A stretch of DNA of 64,000 nt, taken from Monocercomonoides exilis (taxonomy: Eukaryota > Preaxostyla > Oxymonadida > Polymastigidae). The stretch covers positions 878,001 through 942,000 of the forward strand of contig LSRY02000019.1 of the NCBI GenBank assembly GCA_001643675.2. The letters are read 5' to 3'. Position 1 is the first letter of the stretch; each line of letters opens with the position of its first letter. Positions 22,832 to 34,596 of this stretch are shown one piece after another. Both the position numbers and the translations under genes were made by a program. The notes beneath the pieces are model-generated. The model saw nothing but the letters and a program-made list of their open reading frames with translations. It was not told the origin of the DNA and did not search any database.

Positions 22832-24622
22832 TTGTCAGAAATTAGAAAAATAATTAAACGTTCAGGGGTCACAGAAGAAGTGAAGAAAAAACAGATCTCA
22901 ATGATTATTACCATTGTTTCCGTTGTTGTTGGTATTGGCATGACAATCACATTTCTTGTTTGGATTTACAAATGCTGGAAAGGGCGTAGAGAAACAAGAA
23001 AATTGAAAAGAAATAGGAGGGAAGTCGAACTTGGTGAATATGAAAGAATGGAGATTGAAGAGTCAAAAGAAAATAAACATTCAGTACATGATGAAACGGG
23101 TCTTGTTGAAGAGGATACTTCTTTGTTTGATAAGCCATTATCAAAACCAAAGAATGTTGCTTCTCGTTCAAAACCTTCAGTTAAGACAGCTCCCGCATCT
23201 TCGTCAATTACAACAGTTTCTTTAAAGCCAGTTGTTCCTAAAAGGCAATCTCGCCCGGAAATGAAGGTCAAGCCTGCACTTCCTTGGATTTCATCATCTA
23301 AAAAAGCTCCTTCGTCTCCAAATGGTAGAATTGTTCCTGCGAACTCTGCGTCTCCTGGGGCAGTAGCGGCAGCCACAGCAGGAGCAAAAGATGAGACTGA
23401 AGGAGAAGGAAAAAATAAGAAAGGAGTCAAAAAAGCAAAAGCTGAATTTGAAGACCCCGGGCCTATTCTTCCCTATCCTTCTACGTATGTTCCCGGCTTC
23501 CCTTCGCACAGGCCTTGGATCTTTTATGCTGTCAATCCAGAATATTCTCTTCATGTGCTGCTTCACACAACAGCAATGAAAAGCACTGACTCATCGCTGA
23601 TTGATCTGCAGGCTCTTGTACACCGCTCTCAATCACCGTCTGGCTCATCGTCGTCTGCTCCAAATATCGGTTCGCATCAGGCGATCCCGTATCTAATGCG
23701 AACAAGTCGCCCTGCCATCATTCCCACGCTGAATGACATTGCCAGGTCTTTGGCAACGCTGCATAACCAGGGCGGAAAGGCGATCATGGACGGCACGCTG
23801 TCTACACACACGGTGCTGTACGACGATGCTGGGCAGCTCTATCTCAACATCCGCAAGTCGGGCCATTTGGTTGGCGAGTGGGACACAGTTGGCAGAGACG
23901 AGAACAGAAGATGGGCAGCTCCAGAGATTGTAGGTCTGAAGTACCACATAAAGAGAGGGAAGAACAAAGAAAGAGGCAGGACGGACGAGAGGCTTGCAGA
24001 AAAGGAGGAAAAGAAGCAGTTTGAGGCAGAGGAAGCGAAGTTAGTGACGACAGCTGTGGATGTCTTTGCGTTTGGCTCTGTTGTGTGGGAGATGCTGACG
24101 CTGCAGACTCCGTACGACAGTCTCGATGTGGCTGGAGCTGTTGAGGCTATCAAGCGAGGCGAGCCGCTGAGTGCAGAAGCAGCGAAGACCGGTGCGATGC
24201 TGCAAGGGTTTGATGAGGAAGCAGCGACGATGCTGGTTGAGCTGATAGAGAAATGCCGGGCGAAGGAGCCAGCAGAAAGACCAACGATGGGAGCTGTGCT
24301 TAATATGCTGCTGAAAGTGAACAGGCATATAATGCCGAAGGTGAACAAGGCAAAGAGAAGAGCAGCTAGAGTTCGAGGTGTGAGAGAAGCAATGGGAAAG
24401 TCAGCTGCCGAAGGAAAAAAGAAAAAGAAGCAGCAAAATGAGAAAGAAGAGAAAAATGGAGTGAATGATGAAGAAAAAGATGAGAAAGAACAAGGAAAAG
24501 AAAATGAAAAGATCGAGAAAAGTGTAACTTCGACTGGAAACGATGATGATAACGACGATGATGATTCTAAAGAGGAAACCGAAGCAAGTGACGAAGCATC
24601 TCTGATCAAAGGAGAAGAATAA
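22832..24622 (+). CDS. Receptor-like transmembrane pseudokinase (N-terminus missing or unspliced)
   Basis: An open frame of 596 codons to TAA. It does not begin with ATG (the first is TTG; the first in-frame ATG is residue 24), so it is probably the last exon of a longer gene or a truncated copy. Residues ~24-46 form one membrane helix followed by a basic stop-transfer segment, then a disordered linker. A protein-kinase C-lobe is visible: the APE motif appears as WAAPEIV near residue 360, DVFAFGSVVWEM (helix F) near 409, and RPTMGAVLNMLL at the end. The catalytic HRDxxxxN position reads MDGTLSTHTVL and the DFG position reads IRKSG, so it should not be catalytically active. The tail is rich in K/E/D. 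A surface signalling or scaffolding role is inferred from topology. Confidence 0.7.
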   Translation: MSEIRKIIKRSGVTEEVKKKQISMIITIVSVVVGIGMTITFLVWIYKCWKGRRETRKLKRNRREVELGEYERMEIEESKENKHSVHDETGLVEEDTSLFDKPLSKPKNVASRSKPSVKTAPASSSITTVSLKPVVPKRQSRPEMKVKPALPWISSSKKAPSSPNGRIVPANSASPGAVAAATAGAKDETEGEGKNKKGVKKAKAEFEDPGPILPYPSTYVPGFPSHRPWIFYAVNPEYSLHVLLHTTAMKSTDSSLIDLQALVHRSQSPSGSSSSAPNIGSHQAIPYLMRTSRPAIIPTLNDIARSLATLHNQGGKAIMDGTLSTHTVLYDDAGQLYLNIRKSGHLVGEWDTVGRDENRRWAAPEIVGLKYHIKRGKNKERGRTDERLAEKEEKKQFEAEEAKLVTTAVDVFAFGSVVWEMLTLQTPYDSLDVAGAVEAIKRGEPLSAEAAKTGAMLQGFDEEAATMLVELIEKCRAKEPAERPTMGAVLNMLLKVNRHIMPKVNKAKRRAARVRGVREAMGKSAAEGKKKKKQQNEKEEKNGVNDEEKDEKEQGKENEKIEKSVTSTGNDDDNDDDDSKEETEASDEASLIKGEE

Positions 24623-24886
24623 ACAGAGTTTCCTTCTTTGTTTCTATTTTTCGAAGAACTAACGGAGAAATATTATTATTATGCATTTTTATTTAAAAAA
24701 TGTTTTTTTCTTTTTATTTTTGTTTTTTGCATTCAAATATTGTGAGACGTTGGCCTTGAATAAAATAGTCTTTTATGAATCTGACCATTGCAAAATGTTA
24801 TTATTTGATTGTATTTGCTTATGGAAGCAATGGAAATTATAAACCAAAAGTTCGTCTTTTGATTATTCATTCAGTGTAACTGCCTT

Positions 24887-24935
<49 letters not shown>

Positions 24936-25676
24936 CTTTCTCTTTCTCTCTCTCTTTCATCCAGCTTTTATCTTGAAAGACTGTTTTTGCATTCTTTATG
25001 TTTATTTCTATGACTTCTCATTCTTCTTTATATATTTTTCATTTTCTCTCAATTGGAATGTTTTATTTATTAAGTCCAGATACATTTTTGTCAGTCATGT
25101 TTTTTGAATTGAATTGTTTCTTATTTCAATTGATTGCAACGATTTCTTCAATGTGAAATTGATTGATCTTCATGTTGTTGTTAATTGCATGTTATGTGAA
25201 GCAAACATTTGGATGCACTGTGATATATGTGAACTCAGTTATGATTTTAGCTTCACTTTCTTTCATTCATTTTTGAATCAACATCCTTTTTTTTCCTCGT
25301 AAAAGTGAGAAAACAAATGCTTATTTCCTCAAAAATTCCAGAGATCTTGCATGACGTGCAAAGTTAAAAAAAAAGAAAAAAGATGAAAAAGAAAAAAAAA
25401 AGAAAAGAATAGAAAAATGAATTAAACGTTGAATATTTGAGAATTGATTTGAGAAAGATGTTAAAAGGATTTAAAGAAGAAACTTGATTTGTGAAAGGCT
25501 TTTCCTCTGTATAATTTTCTACATTATAAAATTTTATTCATTCTGTTGTTTTCTCCACGAATCTCGCAATTTTCTTTCAACAGATAAACATTTAATGCAC
25601 GTTAAATTCCAAATACCAATCAAATCATCAAAATATGCCTTTCACATAAACCAAGTCTGATTGATGCTTACTTTGT
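24623..25676. other. AT-rich intergenic DNA with a (CTTT)n microsatellite
   Basis: Convergent spacer between the pseudokinase and p47. A tetranucleotide CTTT repeat runs from about 24886 to 24958 and grades into CT repeats. Short A/G-rich blocks lie near 25365-25410. No gene is seen. Confidence 0.6.
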
Positions 25677-27750
25677 TTACAACGCCCTGATAATCACAGA
25701 TGCATTCTTCATGTTTAATTCAGCCAGTGTTTTGTTCATGTCATCCTTTGTGTACACTTTGCGAGGGAATGGCTGAGAGATCTCGATGCGAGTGTGATTC
25801 AGCACTTGCCTAAAAAAAAAACATTGTTGTTGTTTATATTAAAGTTTGGAAAAAATATCGAATAATTAGCAGATTGGCAATGACAATCAATTTATCAGTA
25901 AAAATATGAAGCAGTTGAAGGAGAAAAGAAGAAGAAATTAACATTTCACAACACATACGCATATGCACACACGCACACGCGCATGTGCATTCACAAAAAG
26001 AAAGAAAAAAGTAAAATAAAAAATACAATCACTAATTTCCTCTCACAAAATCATTAGTCATACTGTGCTTTTATCTCCAGCTCTCTCAACTTGCTGAATT
26101 TGTTGAAGACAAATCGTTGTGTCTGCCCAGACTCGAAACGGCATTGCACCATAAATTCCTCTTGTGACAGATCAGATAAAGAAGGCTGTGAAGTGGGCTG
26201 CGAAACTGCAGGAGCAGCTTTCACTGTCGATGAAGGGCCATCGGAGCGTGCAGACGCTCCAACAAATGCTTTGCTTGGCTGAGCAGACGATTGCCCACCT
26301 CTTTGATATTCGTGTAATCAAAGTCAATTATTAACGTAATATAACATTATAAAATAAATAAATAAATAAATAAATAAAACATTCCAATAAAAAAGCAGAT
26401 TATTTATTTTAATATGCTCAAATATTCCATTTCTTTTCAAATATCAAATACACACAATGAATGCCCCTGTTCTTGGAAATAATCTCTTGGTGGCTTCGGT
26501 GCTTCTTCTCCTCGTCTATCATTCAAAGATACTGTGAATGGCGGAGTTGCTCCAGCTGGAACAAGAGGAGGAGGAAGTTGACTATAGAAATAGTTGTTCA
26601 AATAAAAAAATGTACAGGTAAGGCATTAAATAATGATAGCAAATGAATTCAAAAAAAATGAAAGAGTTGTATTTGCAATTGCAAACCCTGCAGAAATCAT
26701 AGCCAAATATTGTTGCGTTTGCGGGTTTTCGTTGGAATGAAGAGGGCCGTCATTAACAGTGAATCCATTCTTGTACATGTTTATCATTATCACATTTTGT
26801 TTTCCCTATAAGCAAAATTTTTTCAATTCAATCAATCAAAAAAATAAATAAATAAATAAATAAATAAATTCAAATATAATCCAATGGATTGAAAAACAAA
26901 GTATCAACGAATACTCTTTCGGGCCTTCGTCCAGCCCCACCAGCAGGCTGTGAAGGGTTGTCAATGGTCACAGAAGGAGTATCTGTTGATCCAAGTGACG
27001 AGCCTCCCATTTTCCAAAAATCAGCGCTTCCTTTCTTTGTGAAATGAGGATCAATGAAATCTTCGTCTTCACCATCGCCCATCGCGCTTCTATGCATTTG
27101 CTCTTCGGTCATTCTTTCAATATCGAAATCGTTGTCAATATTCAAAAAAATAAGCAAAATGACATACGGTTTTGCTTGCTTCAAAAGCTTTGAGTAGATA
27201 TCTTCCTTTCCTTCTTTTTTTGATGGATCAATCGTCAATCTTCCGCTTTGTCCATCTGTTGACATATATCTTTGCGTATCTTTCCCAAAAAAAAAAGTCA
27301 AATGTCGTATTTTAAAAATAATATTTTAAGAACATTTTTCAAAAGTAACGTACCATCATCATCGTCCTGCGAATCATCATTTGCAACATCTGCCATAGTT
27401 TTAAATCCTTTGCGCCTTTTATTGCTCGAGCCCCATTTCGGAGGTGGTTGCTCCCTTGATAAAGTATCAGCAAAAACTGATCAAAAAGAACAAAAAGCAT
27501 ATCAAAAAAAGAACATAGGTTGGATGTGGCTTGAGTGTTCTTCGGGAGTACTGTCAGGAATAGCATCTCCAAAAGAATAAGAAATTGCAGTCTTTTCAAA
27601 AGGAGAAATTTTAAATGTCAAATGCTTTTACAACAAAATCCAACAATTAACCTCTAGATCCCCCTTTGCAAGAGCCAAAAATCTTTTGGCTTCCATCCGA
27701 GTTTTACCAGTAATTTTTATAAATTCCTCCTCTTTTTGTTGCATGTTCAT
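25677..27750 (-). CDS. NSFL1C: p47/NSFL1C-like adaptor of p97/Cdc48 (UBA-SEP-UBX)
   Basis: Nine exons fit in phase: 27750-27652, 27591-27515, 27454-27354, 27279-27168, 27113-26915, 26805-26687, 26581-26456, 26300-26064 and 25809-25677. They encode 400 residues (human p47 is about 370). Domains in order: an N-terminal UBA-like helix bundle (EEEFIKITGKTRMEA, then LAKGDLETAISYS across a splice), an acidic/basic linker, a SEP domain (MYKNGFTVNDGPL...VSLNDRRGEE), an SHP-type p97-binding motif (YFQEQGHSLGG) and a C-terminal UBX domain (CRFESGQTQRFVFN...ASVIIRAL). p47 recruits the Cdc48 ATPase to ubiquitylated or SNARE-bearing membranes and supports Golgi/ER membrane fusion. The 54-bp intron at 27167-27114 is stop-free and a multiple of three, so it might be retained. 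The start ATG follows a short upstream frame. Confidence 0.88.
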
Positions 27751-27892
27751 TTTTATATGGTCTAGATCAATTTTTTATTTACTTTATTTTTTTAATTCTT
27801 GATATAATAATACTAACCTTTTCTAGCTGCATTTTCTGAAAGATTTGAGTTTTTCAATATCGGGTTTTTATGTGATTGAAATTTTATTTTCT

Positions 27893-28700
27893 ATTTCATT
27901 TATTTTGCCACACAATTTATTATTCGAAATTATTAAACTAATTATTCGAAATTGGTAAACTTCTTATTTAAAATTAATAAAATTGAATATTATTTTACAA
28001 AAAAATTTTTGTGAAAAATTGGTTTTTTGCTGAGTGTCGGAAAGTGATAAAAAAATGTTTTGTTTTTTCATTATTCTTAAATAGGATGATAAATTGAACC
28101 TCTAACATTACTATTTGTGAATAAACACGAAAATTTCAAATTTTTCAGAAAAAAATCATCATCATGGAAATCGGATAATTTTTGAATTATAACATCTCAT
28201 ATTGTTGGATTACAGATTATCCAATCATGAAGAATTTTTTGTATCTATTTAACAAACTGAGTATTAATTTTTTTTACAACTGAAAAATCCATGAATGCAT
28301 TTTCGGAATTCTTATATAGATATTAATTATTTATCTTAAGATCATTAATTTCAAATAACTTTTCTTGATTGAATAATGCATAATCGGACAATATGAGGTG
28401 AATTCATTTGTAAATTATCCGATTTCATTGATGATGATTTTTTTTCTGAAAAATCAAAAATTTTCATGTTTTTCGACAAATAATAAAATTAGAGGTTCAA
28501 TTTCTCATCCTTTTAACGAATTATAAAATGATATAATATTTTAATCACTTTTTAACATTCAGCCAAAAACCAATTTTTCGCAATAAAATTTTTTTATAAA
28601 AATACTCAATTTAATTAATTTTGAATTAGAAGTTTTCCAATTTCGAATAATTAGTTTATTAATTTCGAATAATAAATTGTGTTGCAAAATAAATAATAAA
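27893..28700. repeat. Imperfect foldback (inverted repeat) element of about 0.8 kb
   Basis: Arms at about 27893-28225 and 28370-28700 are imperfect reverse complements around a ~145-base loop. Matching landmarks are CACAATTTATTATTCGAAATT (left; shortened here) against its complement near 28660-28690, AAATTGGTTTTTTGCTGA against TCAGCCAAAAACCAATTT, and TCATATTG against CAATATGA near the loop. There is no coding potential. It resembles a non-autonomous foldback or MITE-type transposon sitting upstream of p47. Confidence 0.75.
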
Positions 28701-28747
28701 TGGTGTATTGATTGTGCTCAAAATACTAGAAAAGATCGATTTCTCTT

Positions 28748-28812
28748 CTTCAAAAAAAAAAAAAGAAAGAAAGAAAAAGAAAAAGAAAAAAAAAAAAAAA
28801 AAAAAAAAGAGG
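28748..28812. repeat. A-rich simple repeat
   Basis: A run of A with interspersed G (AAAGAAAGAAAAAG type), just downstream of the foldback element. Confidence 0.8.
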
Positions 28813-29275
28813 AATAATTCTGATAAGTTTTAACAAAACATATCTCTTTGATAAATACTCATTTTATGTCCAAAACTTTCTAAATATCCACATATGTGCT
28901 CATGAAAAAATTTTTTTGAAATCTCGGATAAACTCAAAAACTAATTTCTCCGAGATTTCTATTATATTTTTTTCAGTATTCAGTCGAAACGAAAATGAAA
29001 GTCTGGTGCGTAACAAAAGTTAACTTGGATAAGGTTTATTTTGAGAGTTACTATTAGATTTATTCCTCTTGAAGTTATTGAAAAAACGGGATGAGCAGAA
29101 TATACGCATTCCTCTCGAATTCGCTTGAAACTTTGATGATTTATTTATTTCTAATTGTTAATAACATACGCACAAACCTGACCTTGCGGAAATGAGTTGT
29201 TGATAAACAATGATTTAATTATTTTAGTAATTTTTTCACAAAAAACGGGTGAGATCAAAAATCTTAAGTAAAAAA

Positions 29276-30314
29276 ATGTCAAAGATACCAGAAACAATAG
29301 ACGTGATCTCAAACATGAATTTCTTGTTAATTAATTTGGTTCGCATTTGGAAGTGGATTTTCGAGCATAGACTTCTTCCTGACACTGGGGAATGCAAACA
29401 TTGCAAAATGAAAAAATTATTGTGCAAAAAGAGACAACGCATATTTTCTAAAGTGCAAAAAGTGCCGAAAAACAACATCTGTATTAAAAGGAACAACATT
29501 ATCAAAGGCTATAACAACAATTAATAAGATTATGCATGTGTTTCTACTGTTTTGGCTGGAATTAAGCATTAAGCAAACTTGTTTTTTGTTATATCTGGAT
29601 AGAAACACCGTTTCATACTATTAAAATATTTGCAGGGAAGTTTGTGTCGATGTGCTGTTCAAGAATCCAATCAAAATAGGAGGAGTAGGGAACGAGGTGG
29701 AAATTGACGAAATGTTATGGAGAAGATAGAAATGCAATAGAGGAAAAAGGAAAAAGCAAGTTTGGATTTTTGGTGGTGCAGAAAGATCTGAAGAAAGTCA
29801 CAAAAGATCTTGTGTAATGGTTGTTCCAAACAGGAACAAGGAAACTCTTCAAGCAGCTATTAAAGAGCACGTTTTTCCTCACACAACTATACACAGCGAT
29901 GAATGGAAGGCCTATAATTGTCTGGATGAAGAAGGTTTTATTCACAGTTTGGTTTACCATAAGAGACATTTTGTCAATCCGGATAATAAATCAGTATATA
30001 TAAACACAGTGGAAGGTTTTTGGGCGCACTTTCGGAAATATCTTCCCAGATTTGGAATCCGAACAAGATTTCTTCAACAATACATAGCATCTTTCTTTGT
30101 TCGTTCGATGGGATTACTGACTTTTGTTCAACTCGTTAAATCCGCAATTCATTTGAACATCGAAAGCATATAAATGGTTGCTGAGGAAGACAAAAATAAT
30201 CCAGAAAAGGCTAACGAGGAGGAAGAAATCCCTTATATAGATGATCTTTCTGATGAAGATACTGATTTCTGTGCAGATGACGGAGCAGACGCATCAGAAT
30301 GGTCAGATGACTAA
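29276..30314 (+). pseudogene. Merlin (IS1595/ISXO2-like) transposase, decayed
   Basis: The plus strand encodes a DDE transposase of the Merlin superfamily. Visible parts: N-terminal helical region ending EHRLLPDTGECKHC (zinc-ribbon half), KCKKCRKTTSVLKGTTLS (second half), REVCVDVLFKNPIKIGG, the first catalytic Asp in EVEIDE (29706-29708), RGKRKKQVWIFGGAERS, the second Asp in HSDEWKAY and the Glu in TVEGFWAHF. Lesions: a frameshift near 29440-29460, an in-frame TAA in the segment before NICREVC, TAG at 29727-29729, and TAA at 30171-30173 after which the frame continues as an acidic tail ending ASEWSDD. No TGA interrupts it. Merlin enzymes move DNA by cut-and-paste. Its 3' flank is repeated in the palindrome spacer. 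As it stands it is not expected to make a working enzyme. Confidence 0.85.
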
Positions 30315-30870
30315 TTCTTTTTAACAATTTCATACGCTTTTTTCAAAAAAATTTTATTTGAAATTATATACACCCATTTTACATTCAAAATTTGGAACAA
30401 AATATTTGACTTCGGGCATTGCCATTGAAAAATTATGTACATTAGATGAACTTTTTGTGATCAAAAAAAAAATTAGTAATTAAGGGGTTTATTTTTTGAA
30501 ATACAAGTGAGTTCACAAAGCATTTTGTTATTTCATCGATGATGTTTGTTTACAGTTATGATAAACTAATTTATTTTGAAATCTGGCAAAGTATAAAAAT
30601 GATGAAAGAGAAACAGTTTTTTCATGCTTTGTGCTAAAAAGCTTGAAAGTCCGTATTTTTCTTCATTTGTGAAATATTTTTTTCATAAAAATATAACAAG
30701 TTATTTGCGCAAAATAAAAATACGACAGAATGATCAAGAATAGCAACACCTTTCTTCGAATCGATAATGAAGCGTATTCTTTAGGTGATCGTATACTCTC
30801 CATTTGCCGAAAAAACTATCTTGTCCGGTATTATGTCCGCAATCTATATGAATATATTAATTTTTTTGAT
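30315..30870. mobile_element. 3' flank and possible right end of the Merlin element
   Basis: 30391 to about 30660 is repeated at 12425 to about 12690 in the palindrome spacer. At about 30810-30845 a block containing TTGTCCGG and TATTATG resembles the inner arm of the palindrome at 13180-13215. I could not find a clear matching left terminal repeat or target-site duplication, so the ends are provisional. Confidence 0.5.
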
Positions 30871-31161
30871 AAATTTCACGAGTGATTTTTGTTTTTTTTC
30901 CTTTGAACAAATATATTTTCTACTTTGTTCTAAATCATTAGAAGAAAATTCACCGTTCAGATGAACAACAAAAACTCATTTCCAATGAATGAAAAATATG
31001 CAAACGAAGAAGATATGAAGCATTTTTTTTCTTTATTTATAGAAAAATATACTTTCCAATTCGTCCCATAACAAAACAGAATTCAAAAAGAACAAACGTT
31101 TTTGTTGAATCACGTGTTTGCTTGCAACAAACAACATCTATTTAACAGAAAAAGAAAGTAA

Positions 31162-33262
31162 ATGGGAAACGAAGTTGATGTGATGAATTCAGATAAAGAT
31201 TTTCATGGATGCACGAAGGCTATGCGTTGGATTAAAGAGAAAAGATCAGAACCACCAGAGTGGATAAGACACGATATAACAATCGGAAATAAATATGGAC
31301 GTACAATGGCCATGCACTGGATTAAGTATGTTCAAGCTGATCCACCAGAATGGATGAGACACGACGCTGCACTTGCGGACAAGGAAGGACAGACAATGGA
31401 GATGAAGTGGATTGCAAAAATAAAGACAGAACCTTTAAAGTGGATGAGACATGACAGTACTGTTGCAGATAAAGATGGACGTACAATGGCTATGTGGTGG
31501 ATTCAATCTGTCAAGACAGAACCACCTGTATGGATGAGACATGATATTACACTTACAGGCGGTATTAAAATGCAAACAATGGCCATGACATGGATTGATT
31601 TTGTAATGATAGAACCTCCTTCATGGATGAGACATGACATTACGCTTACTGATAAGGACGGATTGACAAAGGCCATGCTGTGGATTCAAGAGATCAAAAC
31701 AGAACCCCCAGAATGGATGAGACATGATATTACACTTGACAATAAAGGCGGATTGACAAAGGCCATGCTGTGGATTCAAGAGATCAAAACAGAGCCACCA
31801 GAATGGATGAGACACGATATCACACTTCGCAACAATTATGGATCAACAATGGCAATGATATGGATTGAATATGTGAAGACAGAACCACCGCAATGGATGA
31901 AGCATGACATTACAGTAACTGATGTTAACAAAAGAACGATGGCAATGTTATGGATTCAAGATGAAAAACAGAGCCACCAGAATGGATGAGGCATAATTTC
32001 ACAATGAGCGACATCAACGGACTGACAATGGCCATGATGTGGATTCAATTTGTAAAGACAGATCCACCGGAGTGGATGAGGCACTGTAATGTAATTCGCG
32101 ATAAATACGGAGAAACAATAGCCATGAAATGGATCAATATAACTGAAGGCACTCCACCGAAATGGATGAGACACGATTCTGCACTTGCGAACAATGATGG
32201 CTGGACGATGGCCATGATCTGGATTGAAAAAGTTAAAACTGACGTTCTAGGATGGATGAGGCATGACATCACTTTGCGCAACATGGATGGCTGGACAATG
32301 GCCATGCTGTGGATTAAAAATGTTAAAATTGACCACCTGAATGGATGAGGCATAATGCCACTCTTGTGAACAAGGATGGCTGGACAATGTCCATGCTGTG
32401 GATAAAGCACATCAAGACAAACCCTCCAGAGCGGATGAAGGAAGATATAGCGCCTTTGGATAAAGAAAACATAAGGGAAGGAGCAAGCTATGAAAATGAG
32501 AAAAAACAGAGAGATTTGGAAGAATGGAAGGATGAAGCGAAAGTTGCAGACAGAAATGGAAGAACAGATGCAATGCACTGGATAATTGAAAATAAAGCGG
32601 AGCCACCAGAGGAAGTGAGGCACGATGCGACAGTTGTGGATGAGGAAGGAAGAACAATGGCGATGCTGTGGATAGAGAATGTGAAGAGTGAACCCCCAGA
32701 ATGGATGAGGCATGGTGTGGGGCGTGGGGATATGTATGAGAGAACGATGGCGATGACATGGATTGCGAATGTGAAAACAGAACCTCTGGAGTGGATGAGG
32801 CACAAGGAAATGCAAGTGGACAAGGACGGGTGGACGATGGCGATGTACTGGATCAGATATGTCAAAGCGGAACCGCCAGAATGGATGCGTCATGAGGTAA
32901 CGGTTGGGGATGGAAACGGATGGACAATGGCAATGCAATAGATTGGGGATGTGCAAACCGAGCCGCCGGAGTGGATGAGACACGGGGCAGTATTTAGTGA
33001 CCAAAATGGAATAACTATGGCGATGCACTGGATTACGTGGGTGAAGACATCTCCGCCAGAGTGGATGAGACACAGCGCGACACAAGTGGACAAGAGCGGG
33101 AGGACGATGGCAATGCTGTGGATTGCGAATGTTAAGAGCGAGCCGCCGGAATGGATGAGGCATGATACAAATATCAGCAACAAGGTTGGATGGACGATGA
33201 AGACATTTTGGAAAAATTATGTTGAGTTCGAGGTTCCTGAGTGGATGAAAGGGGATGATTGA
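31162..33262 (+). pseudogene. Ankyrin-like 30-residue repeat gene, 23 units, three lesions
   Basis: Starts at ATG 31162 and consists almost wholly of a 90-bp unit, consensus about DxxGxTMAMxWI followed by VKTEPPEWMRHDxT. About 23 units fill 2.1 kb. DxxGxT-AM at the turn resembles the DxxGxTPLH core of ankyrin repeats, so I read it as a divergent ankyrin-type solenoid; members of such families mediate protein binding. The frame is broken three times: a 1-base loss near 31960, a 1-base loss near 32333 (ACC where ACCC is expected), and TAG at 32939-32941 where neighbouring units have TGG (Trp). Coding continues in the right frame after each. One unit near 32450-32530 is degenerate and acid/base-rich. 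Either a recent pseudogene or sequence errors in repeats; the Trp-to-stop change favours decay. Confidence 0.75.
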
Positions 33263-33292
33263 ATTTGAGTGGTTTTGATTCTTTCTTTGAAA

Positions 33293-34040
<748 letters not shown>

Positions 34041-34596
34041 AAGATTGTTTTGATAGTTCTGTAATGTGGATGTCTGAATAATTTCCATGCAATGATTGAA
34101 ATGAAAATCATATTGATCTTTTTGAATCAATCAATTATTTTTTTTTTTTTTACTCCAACTTTTCATTTAAATATTTTGATTAATTGCTTAATTATTTTCA
34201 TTATTTTATCTCCTTTCGACTTGTGTTTATTTTATTGCTTAGTGATTTGAGACGCACTTCAGGATTTTTTTTATAACAATTTTGTTTTGATAACGAATAA
34301 AAGAAATCATGAACTGATGATTATGAATTTTTTTTTCAAAACTGATTATTTCTTTTTATTTGATATGATTAGCAATATCATTCATTCATTCTATTGAAAA
34401 CATTTCCTTTTAAAATTAAGTTCTGAATGAAATGCATAATGTTTCTTATTCATGACAGGAAATAACTGTGATTATTTCAAAAAGTTATAAATTGAACCGA
34501 TGCAGTTATTGATTCTTTTCAGTCAAATTGTTCGGTGATGATAATCTGATTTTAAAGTTGAAAGAGAAAAATAAATTAATTATTTCTTAATGAAAA
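34041..34596. other. AT-rich intergenic DNA, nothing recognised
   Basis: Upstream region of the 1719-aa gene. No motif or gene was seen. Confidence 0.5.

Noticed and set aside
31162-33262. CRISPR-like regular 90-base spacing
   Set aside because: The repeats are translated, diverge at codon third positions and have no unique spacers; the genome is eukaryotic.
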